Source: Xanthobacteraceae bacterium (GTDB taxonomy: Bacteria; Pseudomonadota; Alphaproteobacteria; Rhizobiales; Xanthobacteraceae). Taken from it: DNA of 6,489 nt. The translations under genes were made by a program, and so were the position numbers. Below the pieces are notes generated by a model, which did no database searches, was not told the DNA's origin, and saw only the letters and a program-made list of their open reading frames with translations. Shown here piece by piece: positions 1 to 5,193 of this stretch. Numbering within the stretch: the stretch's first letter is position 1; each line of letters starts with the position of its first letter. The stretch lies in assembly GCA_030043335.1 (NCBI GenBank), contig JASHXX010000459.1:1-6489 (forward strand). The letters run 5' to 3'.

Positions 1-2
1 GC

Positions 3-257
3 CAGGACGTAGCTTCGACGATCTCGCACTCGCAGCCACCTCCAGGCGGCGCTCCTAGCGTCAATGATCAGTCGGCGCTAGTTTCCGGGGGAACAATGAC
101 CAGCGAAGCAGTCACTTCGACTTCCAGCAGTGTAAAAGAGGAAGCGCAAACTCAATTCGACCGGAGGCACCAAAATTTTCCGGTTCATCACCGAAGGGTT
201 TACACTCGACGCTTCGCAAACACATTTCTAAAATTGCCATTTCCGCGGCGTTGGTAA
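3..257 (+). other. Weak open frame entering from the left edge; contains a possible 53-residue ORF (96-257)
   Basis: One frame is open from the left edge to a TAA at 255-257. Inside it an ATG at 96 is preceded by a G-rich, Shine-Dalgarno-like run (about 86-91) and would encode 53 residues, starting MTSEAVTSTSSS and ending in a basic, aromatic tail (PFPRRW). I recognise no domain, signal or motif. The stretch around 125-240 is visibly more AT-rich than the coding DNA elsewhere in the window, and its codon use does not resemble the neighbours, so a chance open frame in an intergenic region is at least as likely as a gene. It could also be the tail of a gene lying to the left. The same segment has an 8-base inverted repeat, AGTGTAAA (129-136) and TTTACACT (199-206), which hints at a non-coding region. 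Confidence 0.2.
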
Positions 258-401
258 GCCAGAGAAGCGCATCGTCATCTCGACCTTGGTGAGTGGGGCT
301 GCCGGGAGCGCCCCCGAATGTGGTCGGGACGGGCTCGCAGCGATGTTAGCCGCCGATGTGCGCTAGCGTTTGCGACCTGCGGAAAAGAAAGAAGTCTGTG
401 C

Positions 402-1319
402 ATGCTGCTCGCGCTCACTGGCGCCACCGGGTTCATCGGACAACACCTGCTGCGGGAATTGCCGAAACGCGGCTATCGTGTGCGGGTGCTGCTGCGCCGG
501 CCATCATCAGTTCCGATGCCGGTGGCGAGCGCGGTGATCGGCGATCTTGCTCGGCCGCAAAACATGTCAGCGGCACTAGAGGGCGTGGATGCAGTAATCC
601 ACTCGGCCGGGATCGCGCACGCAATGTCCGGCGTTCCGGAGGACGACTATCGGCTACTCAACACAGAGGCAACGATCAGCCTCGCCCGCGCCGCGCGACG
701 CGCCGGCGCTAAGCGCTTTGTGTTCCTGTCGTCGATCCGCGCGCAGTGCGGGCCGGCGGTGGACATGGTTCTAACCGAAGCGCTGGAACCAAAGCCGACC
801 GATGCCTACGGAAAGTCCAAGCTCGCGGCGGAGCGTGGCCTAGCGGAACTCGACATCGATTGGATTTCGTTGCGATTACCGTTGGTCTACGGGCACGGCG
901 TCAAGGGCAATATGGCGAAACTGATGCGCGTCGCCCGCTCGCCCCTCCCGCTGCCATTCGGGAACCTCCGCGGGCGCCGCTCGCTTCTCGCGGTGGAAAA
1001 TTTATTAGCGGCAATCGAGGCCGTGTTGGCTGCGCCGGGAACACTAAAGCGAGTTTTCATTGCCGCCGATCCGCAAGCGCTGACCGTCGGGGAAATGATA
1101 GAGGGCATGCGCGCTGGGCTTGGGCGCAAGCCGAACGTTTTTCCGCTACCGTCCCCGCTCCTCGAACTCCTTCTTCGTGGCGCCGGCCGAACAGAAATGT
1201 ATGAGCGGCTGTCCGGATCGCTGGTCGCCGATCCCTCGGCGTTGATGAGCCTTGCCTGGGTGCCGCCGCTATCGACCCCGGTTGGCCTCTACAGGCTGAT
1301 GGAGGCGAGCGTCGCCTGA
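402..1319 (+). CDS. NAD(P)-dependent epimerase/dehydratase, extended SDR family (WbpV-like sugar-nucleotide enzyme)
   Basis: This is a 305-residue extended short-chain dehydrogenase/reductase. The N-terminal nucleotide-binding glycine motif TGATGFIG is at residues 6-13, an acidic GDL follows at 48-50, the catalytic serine region FLSS at 108-111, and the catalytic YGKSK (YxxxK) at 136-140. The substrate half carries RLPLVYGHGVKGN (158-170) and GNLRGRRSLLAVENL (187-201), the pattern I associate with WbpV/Gne-like enzymes that modify UDP-N-acetylhexosamines for O-antigen or capsule precursors in the cytoplasm. The exact sugar cannot be read from sequence. The ATG at 402 is chosen because the Rossmann fold begins at once (MLLALTGATG) and a purine-rich GGAAAAGAAAGAAG lies just upstream. 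An in-frame ATG at 318 would add 28 residues unlike the family. The frame is intact and the length normal. No glycosyltransferase partner is visible, though the left side of the locus is cut off. Confidence 0.9.
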   Translation: MLLALTGATGFIGQHLLRELPKRGYRVRVLLRRPSSVPMPVASAVIGDLARPQNMSAALEGVDAVIHSAGIAHAMSGVPEDDYRLLNTEATISLARAARRAGAKRFVFLSSIRAQCGPAVDMVLTEALEPKPTDAYGKSKLAAERGLAELDIDWISLRLPLVYGHGVKGNMAKLMRVARSPLPLPFGNLRGRRSLLAVENLLAAIEAVLAAPGTLKRVFIAADPQALTVGEMIEGMRAGLGRKPNVFPLPSPLLELLLRGAGRTEMYERLSGSLVADPSALMSLAWVPPLSTPVGLYRLMEASVA

Positions 1320-1588
1320 ATGAAGCGTCCCGAGGTCCATGACGCGCCCATGCGCATTGTTGGCTAGGGACATTTGGCTGCCAGCGAGGCTCAGTCTGCG
1401 AAGCTAGATCATACTACTAACGCGCAGCGATTAGCGGTTTTTTGAAAGGCGCCCCGCCGATTGAGCCGCGCACGGCCATAGCCGTCGGCCGCGCTTGGAA
1501 GAAGCCGGCCCTATCGATCGCGGAATAACCCGACTAATGCCAACGCTCCGCCGCTATTTGGCAACGCTTCGTTAGCTCGATTTCGGTG
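1320..1588. other. Intergenic stretch, no gene seen
   Basis: These 269 bases between the epimerase and the DUF1134 gene hold no supportable gene on either strand. A small perfect hairpin, ACGGC-CATA-GCCGT (1472-1485), sits between two copies of GCCGCGC. A T-run near 1438-1443 has no proper GC stem in front of it, so I do not call a terminator. The promoter of the DUF1134 gene probably lies here, but no clear -35/-10 pair can be picked out. Confidence 0.4.
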
Positions 1589-2257
1589 ATGTATGCGTGG
1601 GCCGTTGGCCAGCCTAGGCGACGAGCCACCACACAAGGGCAAGGCCCGGCTTGCTTGGATAGGGTTTGTGCTTTGCGGTTTGCAGTGGCAGCCATGTTGG
1701 TCGCCTTCGCAGCGGCACCCGCCGCTGCGCAGCAACCCGCTCCGGCGGAACCGCAGCCAGTGCCGGCAAACCATTTCTCGTCGAGCGAGATTATCGATGC
1801 CGGTTATCAGTTCTTTGGCAGTGTCTCGAAGGGTCTTGCTTCAATCGTCGAGAAAGCGAGCAGCCGATGGGGAGAGCCGAACGGTTACATTTTGGGCGAA
1901 GAAGCCAGCGGCGCCTTCATCGGTGGCCTGCGTTATGGCGACGGCACGCTCTACACCAAGAATGCCGGCGATCTACGAGTATACTGGCAAGGCCCAACGC
2001 TGGGCTTTGACGCCGGAGGCGACGGCGCGCGCACCATGATGCTGGTGTACAAGCTGCCGCGGACGGAAGCGATTTTCGACCGGTTCGGCGGGGTCGCGGG
2101 CTCCGCTTATCTCATCGGCGGCTTCGGCATGACGGCGCTCACGGCGGGCGACAACGATATGGTCGTCGTGCCGATCCGTTCCGGCGTGGGACTGCGGCTC
2201 GGGGCTAATGTCGGCTATCTCAAATTCACGGCACGCCCGACCTGGAACCCGTTCTGA
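1589..2257 (+). CDS. DUF1134 / EipA-like exported envelope protein
   Basis: The product is a DUF1134-family protein, the family of Brucella EipA, a periplasmic small beta-barrel protein needed for cell-envelope integrity. Counting from the ATG at 1589 (222 residues), an export signal is clear: a hydrophobic FAVAAMLVAFAAAPAAA core at about 31-47, with likely cleavage before QQPAPAEP, then a Pro/Ala-rich linker. The conserved domain runs from about 63 to the end, with SSSEIIDAGYQFFGSVSKGL, ASIVEKA, NGYILGEEASGAFIGGLRYG, TLYTKNAGDLRVYWQGP, LGFDAGGDGART, and the closing IRSGVGLRLGANVGYLKF and TWNPF. The start is uncertain: 1589 gives an unusually long n-region of about 30 residues and no good ribosome site. 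In-frame TTG codons at 1655 or 1673 would give a normal signal peptide length. The domain itself is intact. It faces the phage-like genes convergently, 36 bases apart. It is unlikely to be part of the element's cargo, because the family is widely kept in alphaproteobacteria. Confidence 0.88.
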   Translation: MYAWAVGQPRRRATTQGQGPACLDRVCALRFAVAAMLVAFAAAPAAAQQPAPAEPQPVPANHFSSSEIIDAGYQFFGSVSKGLASIVEKASSRWGEPNGYILGEEASGAFIGGLRYGDGTLYTKNAGDLRVYWQGPTLGFDAGGDGARTMMLVYKLPRTEAIFDRFGGVAGSAYLIGGFGMTALTAGDNDMVVVPIRSGVGLRLGANVGYLKFTARPTWNPF

Positions 2258-2293
2258 TCGCCGAGCCCCGCCGTGGGATCAGGCCTTCCTTTC

Positions 2294-2587
2294 CTAATCG
2301 TCGTCGGCCGAGGCAGGCGGGTCCACGAAGGAAATCGCGACACTGACCTTCGGCTTCTCTTCGATGTCGGCCGGCGCATCGACGGCATTTAATTTGGAAT
2401 GCAGATATGGCGCAGCTGCTGTAGCCATTGCGTCGCGTCGCTTATTGTCGGCTGCAGGGTCGCGCATCACCGACAGCATGTAGTCGAGCGGCAAGATACC
2501 TGTCGCTTCGGCCGCAGCTCGAGCCTCCGCCGCGGCGCGGTTGCGGCTGCCCTTTTGTCGTCCACCAGTTTTGCGCCCGCGTGCCAT
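2294..2587 (-). CDS. Small prophage-type protein with basic N-terminus (terminase-adjacent, function unknown)
   Basis: This is a 97-residue protein starting MARGRKTGGRQKGSRNRA, a Lys/Arg/Gly-rich start that could bind nucleic acid. An Ala/Glu-rich helix and the stretch GILPLDYMLSVMRDPAADNKRRDAMATAAAPYLHSKL (about 30-65) follow, then a Pro/Asp-rich acidic tail (ending PPASADDD). This arrangement is familiar from alphaproteobacterial prophages, where such proteins usually lie directly upstream of the large terminase. They are sometimes annotated as small-terminase-like or simply hypothetical, and the biochemical role is not established. The ATG at 2587 is preferred over longer in-frame starts because it begins at the conserved basic motif. 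It lies only two bases past the methyltransferase stop (TAG-AA-ATG) with just a weak GGA upstream, which suggests translational coupling. The expected next gene, a terminase, is absent; the host DUF1134 gene lies there instead. The frame is intact. Confidence 0.72.
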   Translation of the reverse strand: MARGRKTGGRQKGSRNRAAAEARAAAEATGILPLDYMLSVMRDPAADNKRRDAMATAAAPYLHSKLNAVDAPADIEEKPKVSVAISFVDPPASADDD

Positions 2588-2589
2588 TT

Positions 2590-3141
2590 CTAGCGATCCA
2601 GACGAGCGCTTTTCGGAGTAGCTTGCACGCACCGCCGGGGTTGCCTCGACAGTGGGGCATACTCGGAGAGCGCGATCCCCTTAGCATAAGCCAACGTTGG
2701 CGGCCCTCGGTGCTGCCGATCCCAGATCATCCAGCAGTGATTGAACGATGGCGATCCCTCGAAATCCTCAAACCAGCGGATGCGTTTGGTCAACACGACT
2801 TTCTTGGCGAACACCGGGCATTCGGCGAATAGGTGCGCCCGACTAGCCGCGTGGTCGTAGTCAGTGCGCAGTAGCATCGCAACGATGCGATTGCCCTCAA
2901 CGGCCAAGGCGCGCTCGATGAACTCCCGCGCCAGAACATAAGGCGGATTGGTGATGATTGCGCCGATATCCGCCGGTGATGCTTGATGCAGGAAGTCCAC
3001 GCCTTCCGCGATGTCGGTGCCGACCACGTCGAAACCAGCTTGGCGTAAAGCCGCGACCATTTTGCCGCTGCCGCAGGCTGGCTCCCAAACCTTGCCCGTG
3101 AACCGAGGCAGTTGCGGGACCAACGCAACAGCGCGAGCCAA
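2590..3141 (-). CDS. Prophage-type SAM-dependent DNA methyltransferase (NPPY class), N-terminus displaced by a frameshift
   Basis: The protein has a SAM-binding motif I WEPACGSG (residues 19-26), an acidic motif II region VVGTDI (39-44) and the catalytic motif IV TNPPY (64-68), in the order I-II-IV, as in N6-adenine or N4-cytosine DNA methyltransferases. TKRIRWFEDF (108-117) and NHCWMIWD (124-131) follow, typical of short prophage methyltransferases. No separate target-recognition domain is obvious, so specificity cannot be predicted; in phages such enzymes usually protect or mark DNA without a partner nuclease. In this frame the only early start is a TTG at 3141, three codons past an in-frame TAG, with no ribosome site. 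A far better start (ATG 3224 with GGAGG) lies in the -1 frame, so the original gene probably began there. The 183-residue open part keeps all catalytic motifs; whether it is expressed is doubtful. It is followed two bases later by the small MARGRK protein. Confidence 0.8.
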   Translation of the reverse strand: MARAVALVPQLPRFTGKVWEPACGSGKMVAALRQAGFDVVGTDIAEGVDFLHQASPADIGAIITNPPYVLAREFIERALAVEGNRIVAMLLRTDYDHAASRAHLFAECPVFAKKVVLTKRIRWFEDFEGSPSFNHCWMIWDRQHRGPPTLAYAKGIALSEYAPLSRQPRRCVQATPKSARLDR

Positions 3142-3224
3142 AGGTCTTGCCTAATCGTGACATGACGCTCTTCCGTTGGTGACTGGTTTTTCATTTTCTC
3201 TTTATCGGTTTCATCGCTTGCCAT
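3142..3224 (-). pseudogene. Detached 5' end of the methyltransferase gene, in another frame
   Basis: An ATG at 3224 opens a reading frame that begins MASDETDKEKMKNQSPTEER and continues VTIRQD, where it would naturally pass into LARAVALVPQLPRF of the methyltransferase frame. Instead it reads on out of frame and ends at 2790 without motifs. From 3224 to the methyltransferase stop at 2590 is 635 bases; restoring one base gives exactly 212 codons. The junction lies at about 3135-3150, around the GACCTTTGG sequence. I read this as the true N-terminus separated by a one-base loss (or a slightly larger deletion). It could instead be a short overlapping leader ORF. Confidence 0.6.
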
Positions 3225-3229
3225 AATTG

Positions 3230-3234
3230 CCTCC
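3230..3234 (-). promoter_or_regulatory. Strong ribosome binding site for the methyltransferase gene
   Basis: On the minus strand a perfect GGAGG stands five bases before the ATG at 3224. It is among the best Shine-Dalgarno sites in the window, and it supports 3224 rather than the unsupported TTG at 3141 as the original start of the methyltransferase gene. Confidence 0.7.
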
Positions 3235-3349
3235 GTGATCTTCTGTTGCGAGTTCTGGCCGGTTTGACTGAAATTCGAGCAGCTCGGGCGCGTTTCATGT
3301 TGGCCGAGCGTCAGGGCGCCCAGGCCTAATCCGATGCGATCTCCATGCG

Positions 3350-4577
3350 TCACGCATTCCAATTTCGGCGATCTAGAAGGCCGGGAATGTCGAGATCATC
3401 GTCGTGCGGCCGCGAGTTTCCATTAGGCTGTGCCCGAAGATGCTCACTTTCCTCGAAGGTGCTCACATTTGAGAGGTGGGCATCTTCGATGGAATTGAGC
3501 GCCTTCGACGGCAGTTGCCACGTCCACCCACCCTTCATGCCTAGTATGATCGGTTTGATGCCAAGTACCTTCTGAGCACGCCGGATAGTCGGCCAGGAAA
3601 ACCCGGCGGCGGCGACTTCTTCTTTGATCTGGGTCACCAGCACTGGGCCAGTGGGGCCAGCAGGTCTTGCAAGAACTCCGCCCCTTCGTCTCGGGGGCGC
3701 TTTTCCTTGCTGCCTGCCCACTGGTCGGCCGCCTGCAACGCTTGATCCGCGGTCGTCTCGACGGGGCTGTGGTGCCAAGCGACCGCGGAGGCAACGACAC
3801 CTCGGCCCGCGTCGCCCACGAGGTGCTGCTCGAGCCGAAAGGCGAGGCCCTTGCCGAGGGGTGCAAGATTGTTCTTGACCGGCAGGAACAGCCGCCGCGT
3901 GTCATCGTCCGCATCACGCGTCACCATGAACGCGGCACGCGCTGCCGCCACAAATGCGACGCTGCCGATAAACCGATTGATCGCGGTTGTGCCGACCCCC
4001 TTTGGCGGATGGGTGATTGCTACAATCGCCACCCGAAGGCGGTCCGCCATCTCGCCAATAGGTTCGAGCACACCACGGACCGCAGCGTTTACGTGGGAGT
4101 CAACCTTAGGTCCGAGGTATGAACTGATCGGGTCGATAATGACCATCGGGACGTCGCCAAACTCCGCGATCTCCTCTTCGAGCAGGCCAAGGTCGAATTG
4201 CAGTTAAACGCGAGGCGTTCCCCGCCATCGTCGGCGAGGACGGCGCGCACGAGGTGCACGCGCTCAAGATTAGCGCCGGCCGCCATCAATCTGGGCACCA
4301 CGGTGTCAGCCGCACCATCCTCGGTGCTGAGAATGATCACGTTACCAAGCGGCGCACATCCCTCGTCGCAAGGCCATCGGCCGCCCGTGCTTACGGCGGC
4401 CGCCATCGCGAGCGCGATCTGCGACTTTCCCAAACCCGCCTCACCTGCGACGAGCGTGAGCTTGCCAACCGCGACGCGCCCCGGCCATAGCCATTCGACC
4501 GGTTTTACGGAAATGCTCGAGGCGCGTTCGACGACTAACTCGCGTCCGATTTCTGGGGGTGGAAACTGGGCTGTCAT
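3350..4577 (-). pseudogene. RecA-fold AAA family ATPase (RepA/AAA_25-like, prophage type), broken by two frameshifts
   Basis: Three consecutive frames together read as one RecA-fold ATPase, a likely replicative-helicase or RepA-like protein of a mobile element. Segment 1 (4577 to 4203, 125 codons) has the N-terminal VEWLWPGRVAVGKLTLVAG, Walker A GEAGLGKS (residues 45-52) and VIILSTEDG (80-88). Segment 2 (4202 to about 3656) holds the Walker B strand [12 protein letters not shown], then [11 protein letters not shown] and [14 protein letters not shown]. Segment 3 (about 3655 to 3350) is a helix-turn-helix-like end, [19 protein letters not shown] then PTIRRAQKVLGIKP, and WTWQLP. Each junction needs one added base: one at the TTTAAC/TGCAATTC sequence near 4202, the other in the C-run opposite 3653-3656. 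With both restored, the 1228 bases become 410 codons. The ATG at 4577 has GAGG 9 bases upstream. As written, the product stops about 43 residues past the first break, losing Walker B, so it should be inactive. The gene is first in the minus-strand series, 126 bases before the methyltransferase ATG. Confidence 0.85.
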
Positions 4578-4599
4578 CTGACAACCTCGCGCCAACTGC

Positions 4600-4614
4600 C
4601 GCCTCTAAGAGGCG
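4600..4614. promoter_or_regulatory. Perfect 15-base palindrome upstream of the ATPase gene (operator candidate)
   Basis: CGCCTCT-A-AGAGGCG is a perfect 7-base inverted repeat around one central base. It is 22 bases upstream of the ATPase ATG at 4577, between the start codon and the AT-richer leader. Its position and symmetry suit a dimeric phage-type repressor or activator site. No regulator gene is in the window, and the arms are too close together to form a stable hairpin, so an operator is favoured over a terminator. Confidence 0.4.
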
Positions 4615-4648
4615 TGACCGCGCGGGAAAGTCGGGCGTTTTCTCCGGC

Positions 4649-4711
4649 GCTGTTTTGCAAAGTGCCGGCAACCCCTTGATCTAGTTTGTGCGCAATAGGG
4701 GCAGTTTTGCA
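4649..4711. repeat. Pair of near-identical direct repeats GC[T/A]GTTTTGCA beside the att site
   Basis: GCTGTTTTGCA (4649-4659) and GCAGTTTTGCA (4701-4711) match at 10 of 11 positions and are 52 bases apart, start to start. Each is followed by a loosely similar C-rich/TTGAT segment (CCCCTTGAT, 4672-4680; CCCGTTGAT, 4717-4725). Direct repeats next to an att core are what integrase arm-binding sites look like, but two copies are few and chance cannot be excluded. Confidence 0.3.
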
Positions 4712-4742
4712 GCTAGCCCGTTGATTTGCTTGACAACAGTTT

Positions 4743-4789
4743 AGCTTCCCAAGCTGTATGTCGTGGGTTCGATTCCATCGCCCGCTCCA
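4743..4789 (+). other. 3' fragment of tRNA-Gly(CCC): attachment-site scar (attR-like)
   Basis: The sequence carries the 3' half of a tRNA: half of an anticodon arm with loop TTCCCAA (anticodon CCC, glycine), the T-arm with GTGGGTTCGATTCC, the acceptor strand CGCCCGC, discriminator T and an encoded CCA. The complementary 5' acceptor strand GCGGGCG and the D-arm are missing upstream, so this is not a functional tRNA gene. The T-stem 3' strand appears one base short (CCAT where CCCAT would pair with GTGGG). Elements that integrate into the 3' end of a tRNA leave such a copy at the far end. The plus orientation places the intact copy to the left and host DNA to the right. No second copy is present in this window. 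Confidence 0.82.
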
Positions 4790-4822
4790 AACTGAGCCAA
4801 GCCGACAATCCCGCATTGGCGC

Positions 4823-4841
4823 CCTCGACCCATCGTCGAGG
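4823..4841 (+). terminator. Hairpin just downstream of the tRNA fragment (possible terminator of the original tRNA gene)
   Basis: CCTCGAC-CCATC-GTCGAGG is a perfect 7-base stem with a 5-base loop, starting 34 bases after the tRNA CCA end. It could be the terminator of the tRNA gene before disruption. There is no U-tract after the stem, which is a weakness, so it might instead be an operator for the DUF3311-symporter pair about 90 bases further on. Confidence 0.3.
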
Positions 4842-4929
4842 TGCGGCAGGCAGCCGTCTTTCGCTTTGATTAGCAGCGGGGCGCGGGCTATTTTTGGCGA
4901 CAAACCGGCAAGCTCCCACGGGAGGGGAC

Positions 4930-5136
4930 ATGGATCAGGGCAGCGAACGGCGCCGCGGATGGAGCTGGTGGTACCTCCTCTTCCTCATCCAATTCGTCGC
5001 GGTCCTCTGGCCGCCGTTCTACAACCGGGTTGATCCGTCGTGGATCGGTCTGCCGTTCTTCTACTGGTACCAGCTCCTTTGGGTAATCATCGGCGCGGTG
5101 CTCACGGCGATCGTGTATTTCGCGACCGACGCCTAA
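4930..5136 (+). CDS. DUF3311 small membrane protein, symporter partner
   Basis: This 68-residue protein has two membrane segments: WWYLLFLIQFVAVLWPPFYN (about 13-32) and FFYWYQLLWVIIGAVLTAIVYF (about 43-64). A short charged N-terminus (DQGSERRRG) precedes them, and a PSWIGLPFFYWYQ motif lies between, which together are characteristic of DUF3311. Members are almost always encoded directly upstream of a sodium:solute symporter and are presumed to be an accessory subunit or assembly partner in the inner membrane; no direct biochemical role is established to my knowledge. The ATG at 4930 is set by the run GGGAGGGG that ends three bases before it. The symporter follows 57 bases after the stop on the same strand, so the two are very likely co-transcribed. 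Confidence 0.93.
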   Translation: MDQGSERRRGWSWWYLLFLIQFVAVLWPPFYNRVDPSWIGLPFFYWYQLLWVIIGAVLTAIVYFATDA

Positions 5137-5193
5137 CGCCAAGGCCGGACGGCAGGGCGTCGATCAGCAACCAGAAACCGCGGGAGCAATGCC

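Larger units (their letters stand above)
2294..4789 (-). mobile_element. Decayed prophage / integrative-element remnant inserted at tRNA-Gly(CCC)
   Basis: Three tightly arranged minus-strand genes of phage or integrative-element type (RecA-fold ATPase, NPPY methyltransferase, terminase-adjacent small protein) are bounded on the right by a 3' fragment of a tRNA-Gly gene. That layout is what remains when an element integrates into the 3' end of a tRNA gene. The fragment is on the plus strand, so the host side is the right and the intact tRNA plus integrase would be expected to the left, outside this window or lost. No terminase, portal, integrase, repressor or second att copy is present. The left limit is set here at the last phage-like stop codon and is only approximate. 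That these genes belong to one element is inferred from gene order, strand and shared decay. Confidence 0.62.

Noticed and set aside
1420..1446. T-run after GC-containing bases as a terminator for the epimerase
   Set aside because: Only a three-base stem can be drawn before the T-run, too weak for an intrinsic terminator.
1511..1774. 87-codon minus-strand open frame before the DUF1134 gene
   Set aside because: It overlaps the signal peptide coding region antisense and shows no family motif or ribosome site.
2897..3163. Alternative 88-codon minus-strand frame starting MSRLGKTFGSR
   Set aside because: It overlaps the methyltransferase motifs I and IV in another frame and shows none of its own.
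3624..4207. Plus-strand open frames opposite the ATPase pseudogene
   Set aside because: The opposite strand reads a coherent RecA-fold ATPase across three frames; these plus-strand translations are Arg/Pro-rich and motif-free.
4717..4737. TTGTCA on the minus strand (4731-4736) as the -35 box of the ATPase promoter
   Set aside because: No acceptable -10 hexamer lies at the right spacing, so a promoter cannot be supported.
4574..4931. Two overlapping minus-strand open frames upstream of the symporter pair, containing SGRWNRTHDIQ and ESNPRHTAWEAK
   Set aside because: These residues are the typical false translation of the reverse strand of a tRNA 3' half. The frames cross the tRNA fragment, have no domain and no credible start site.
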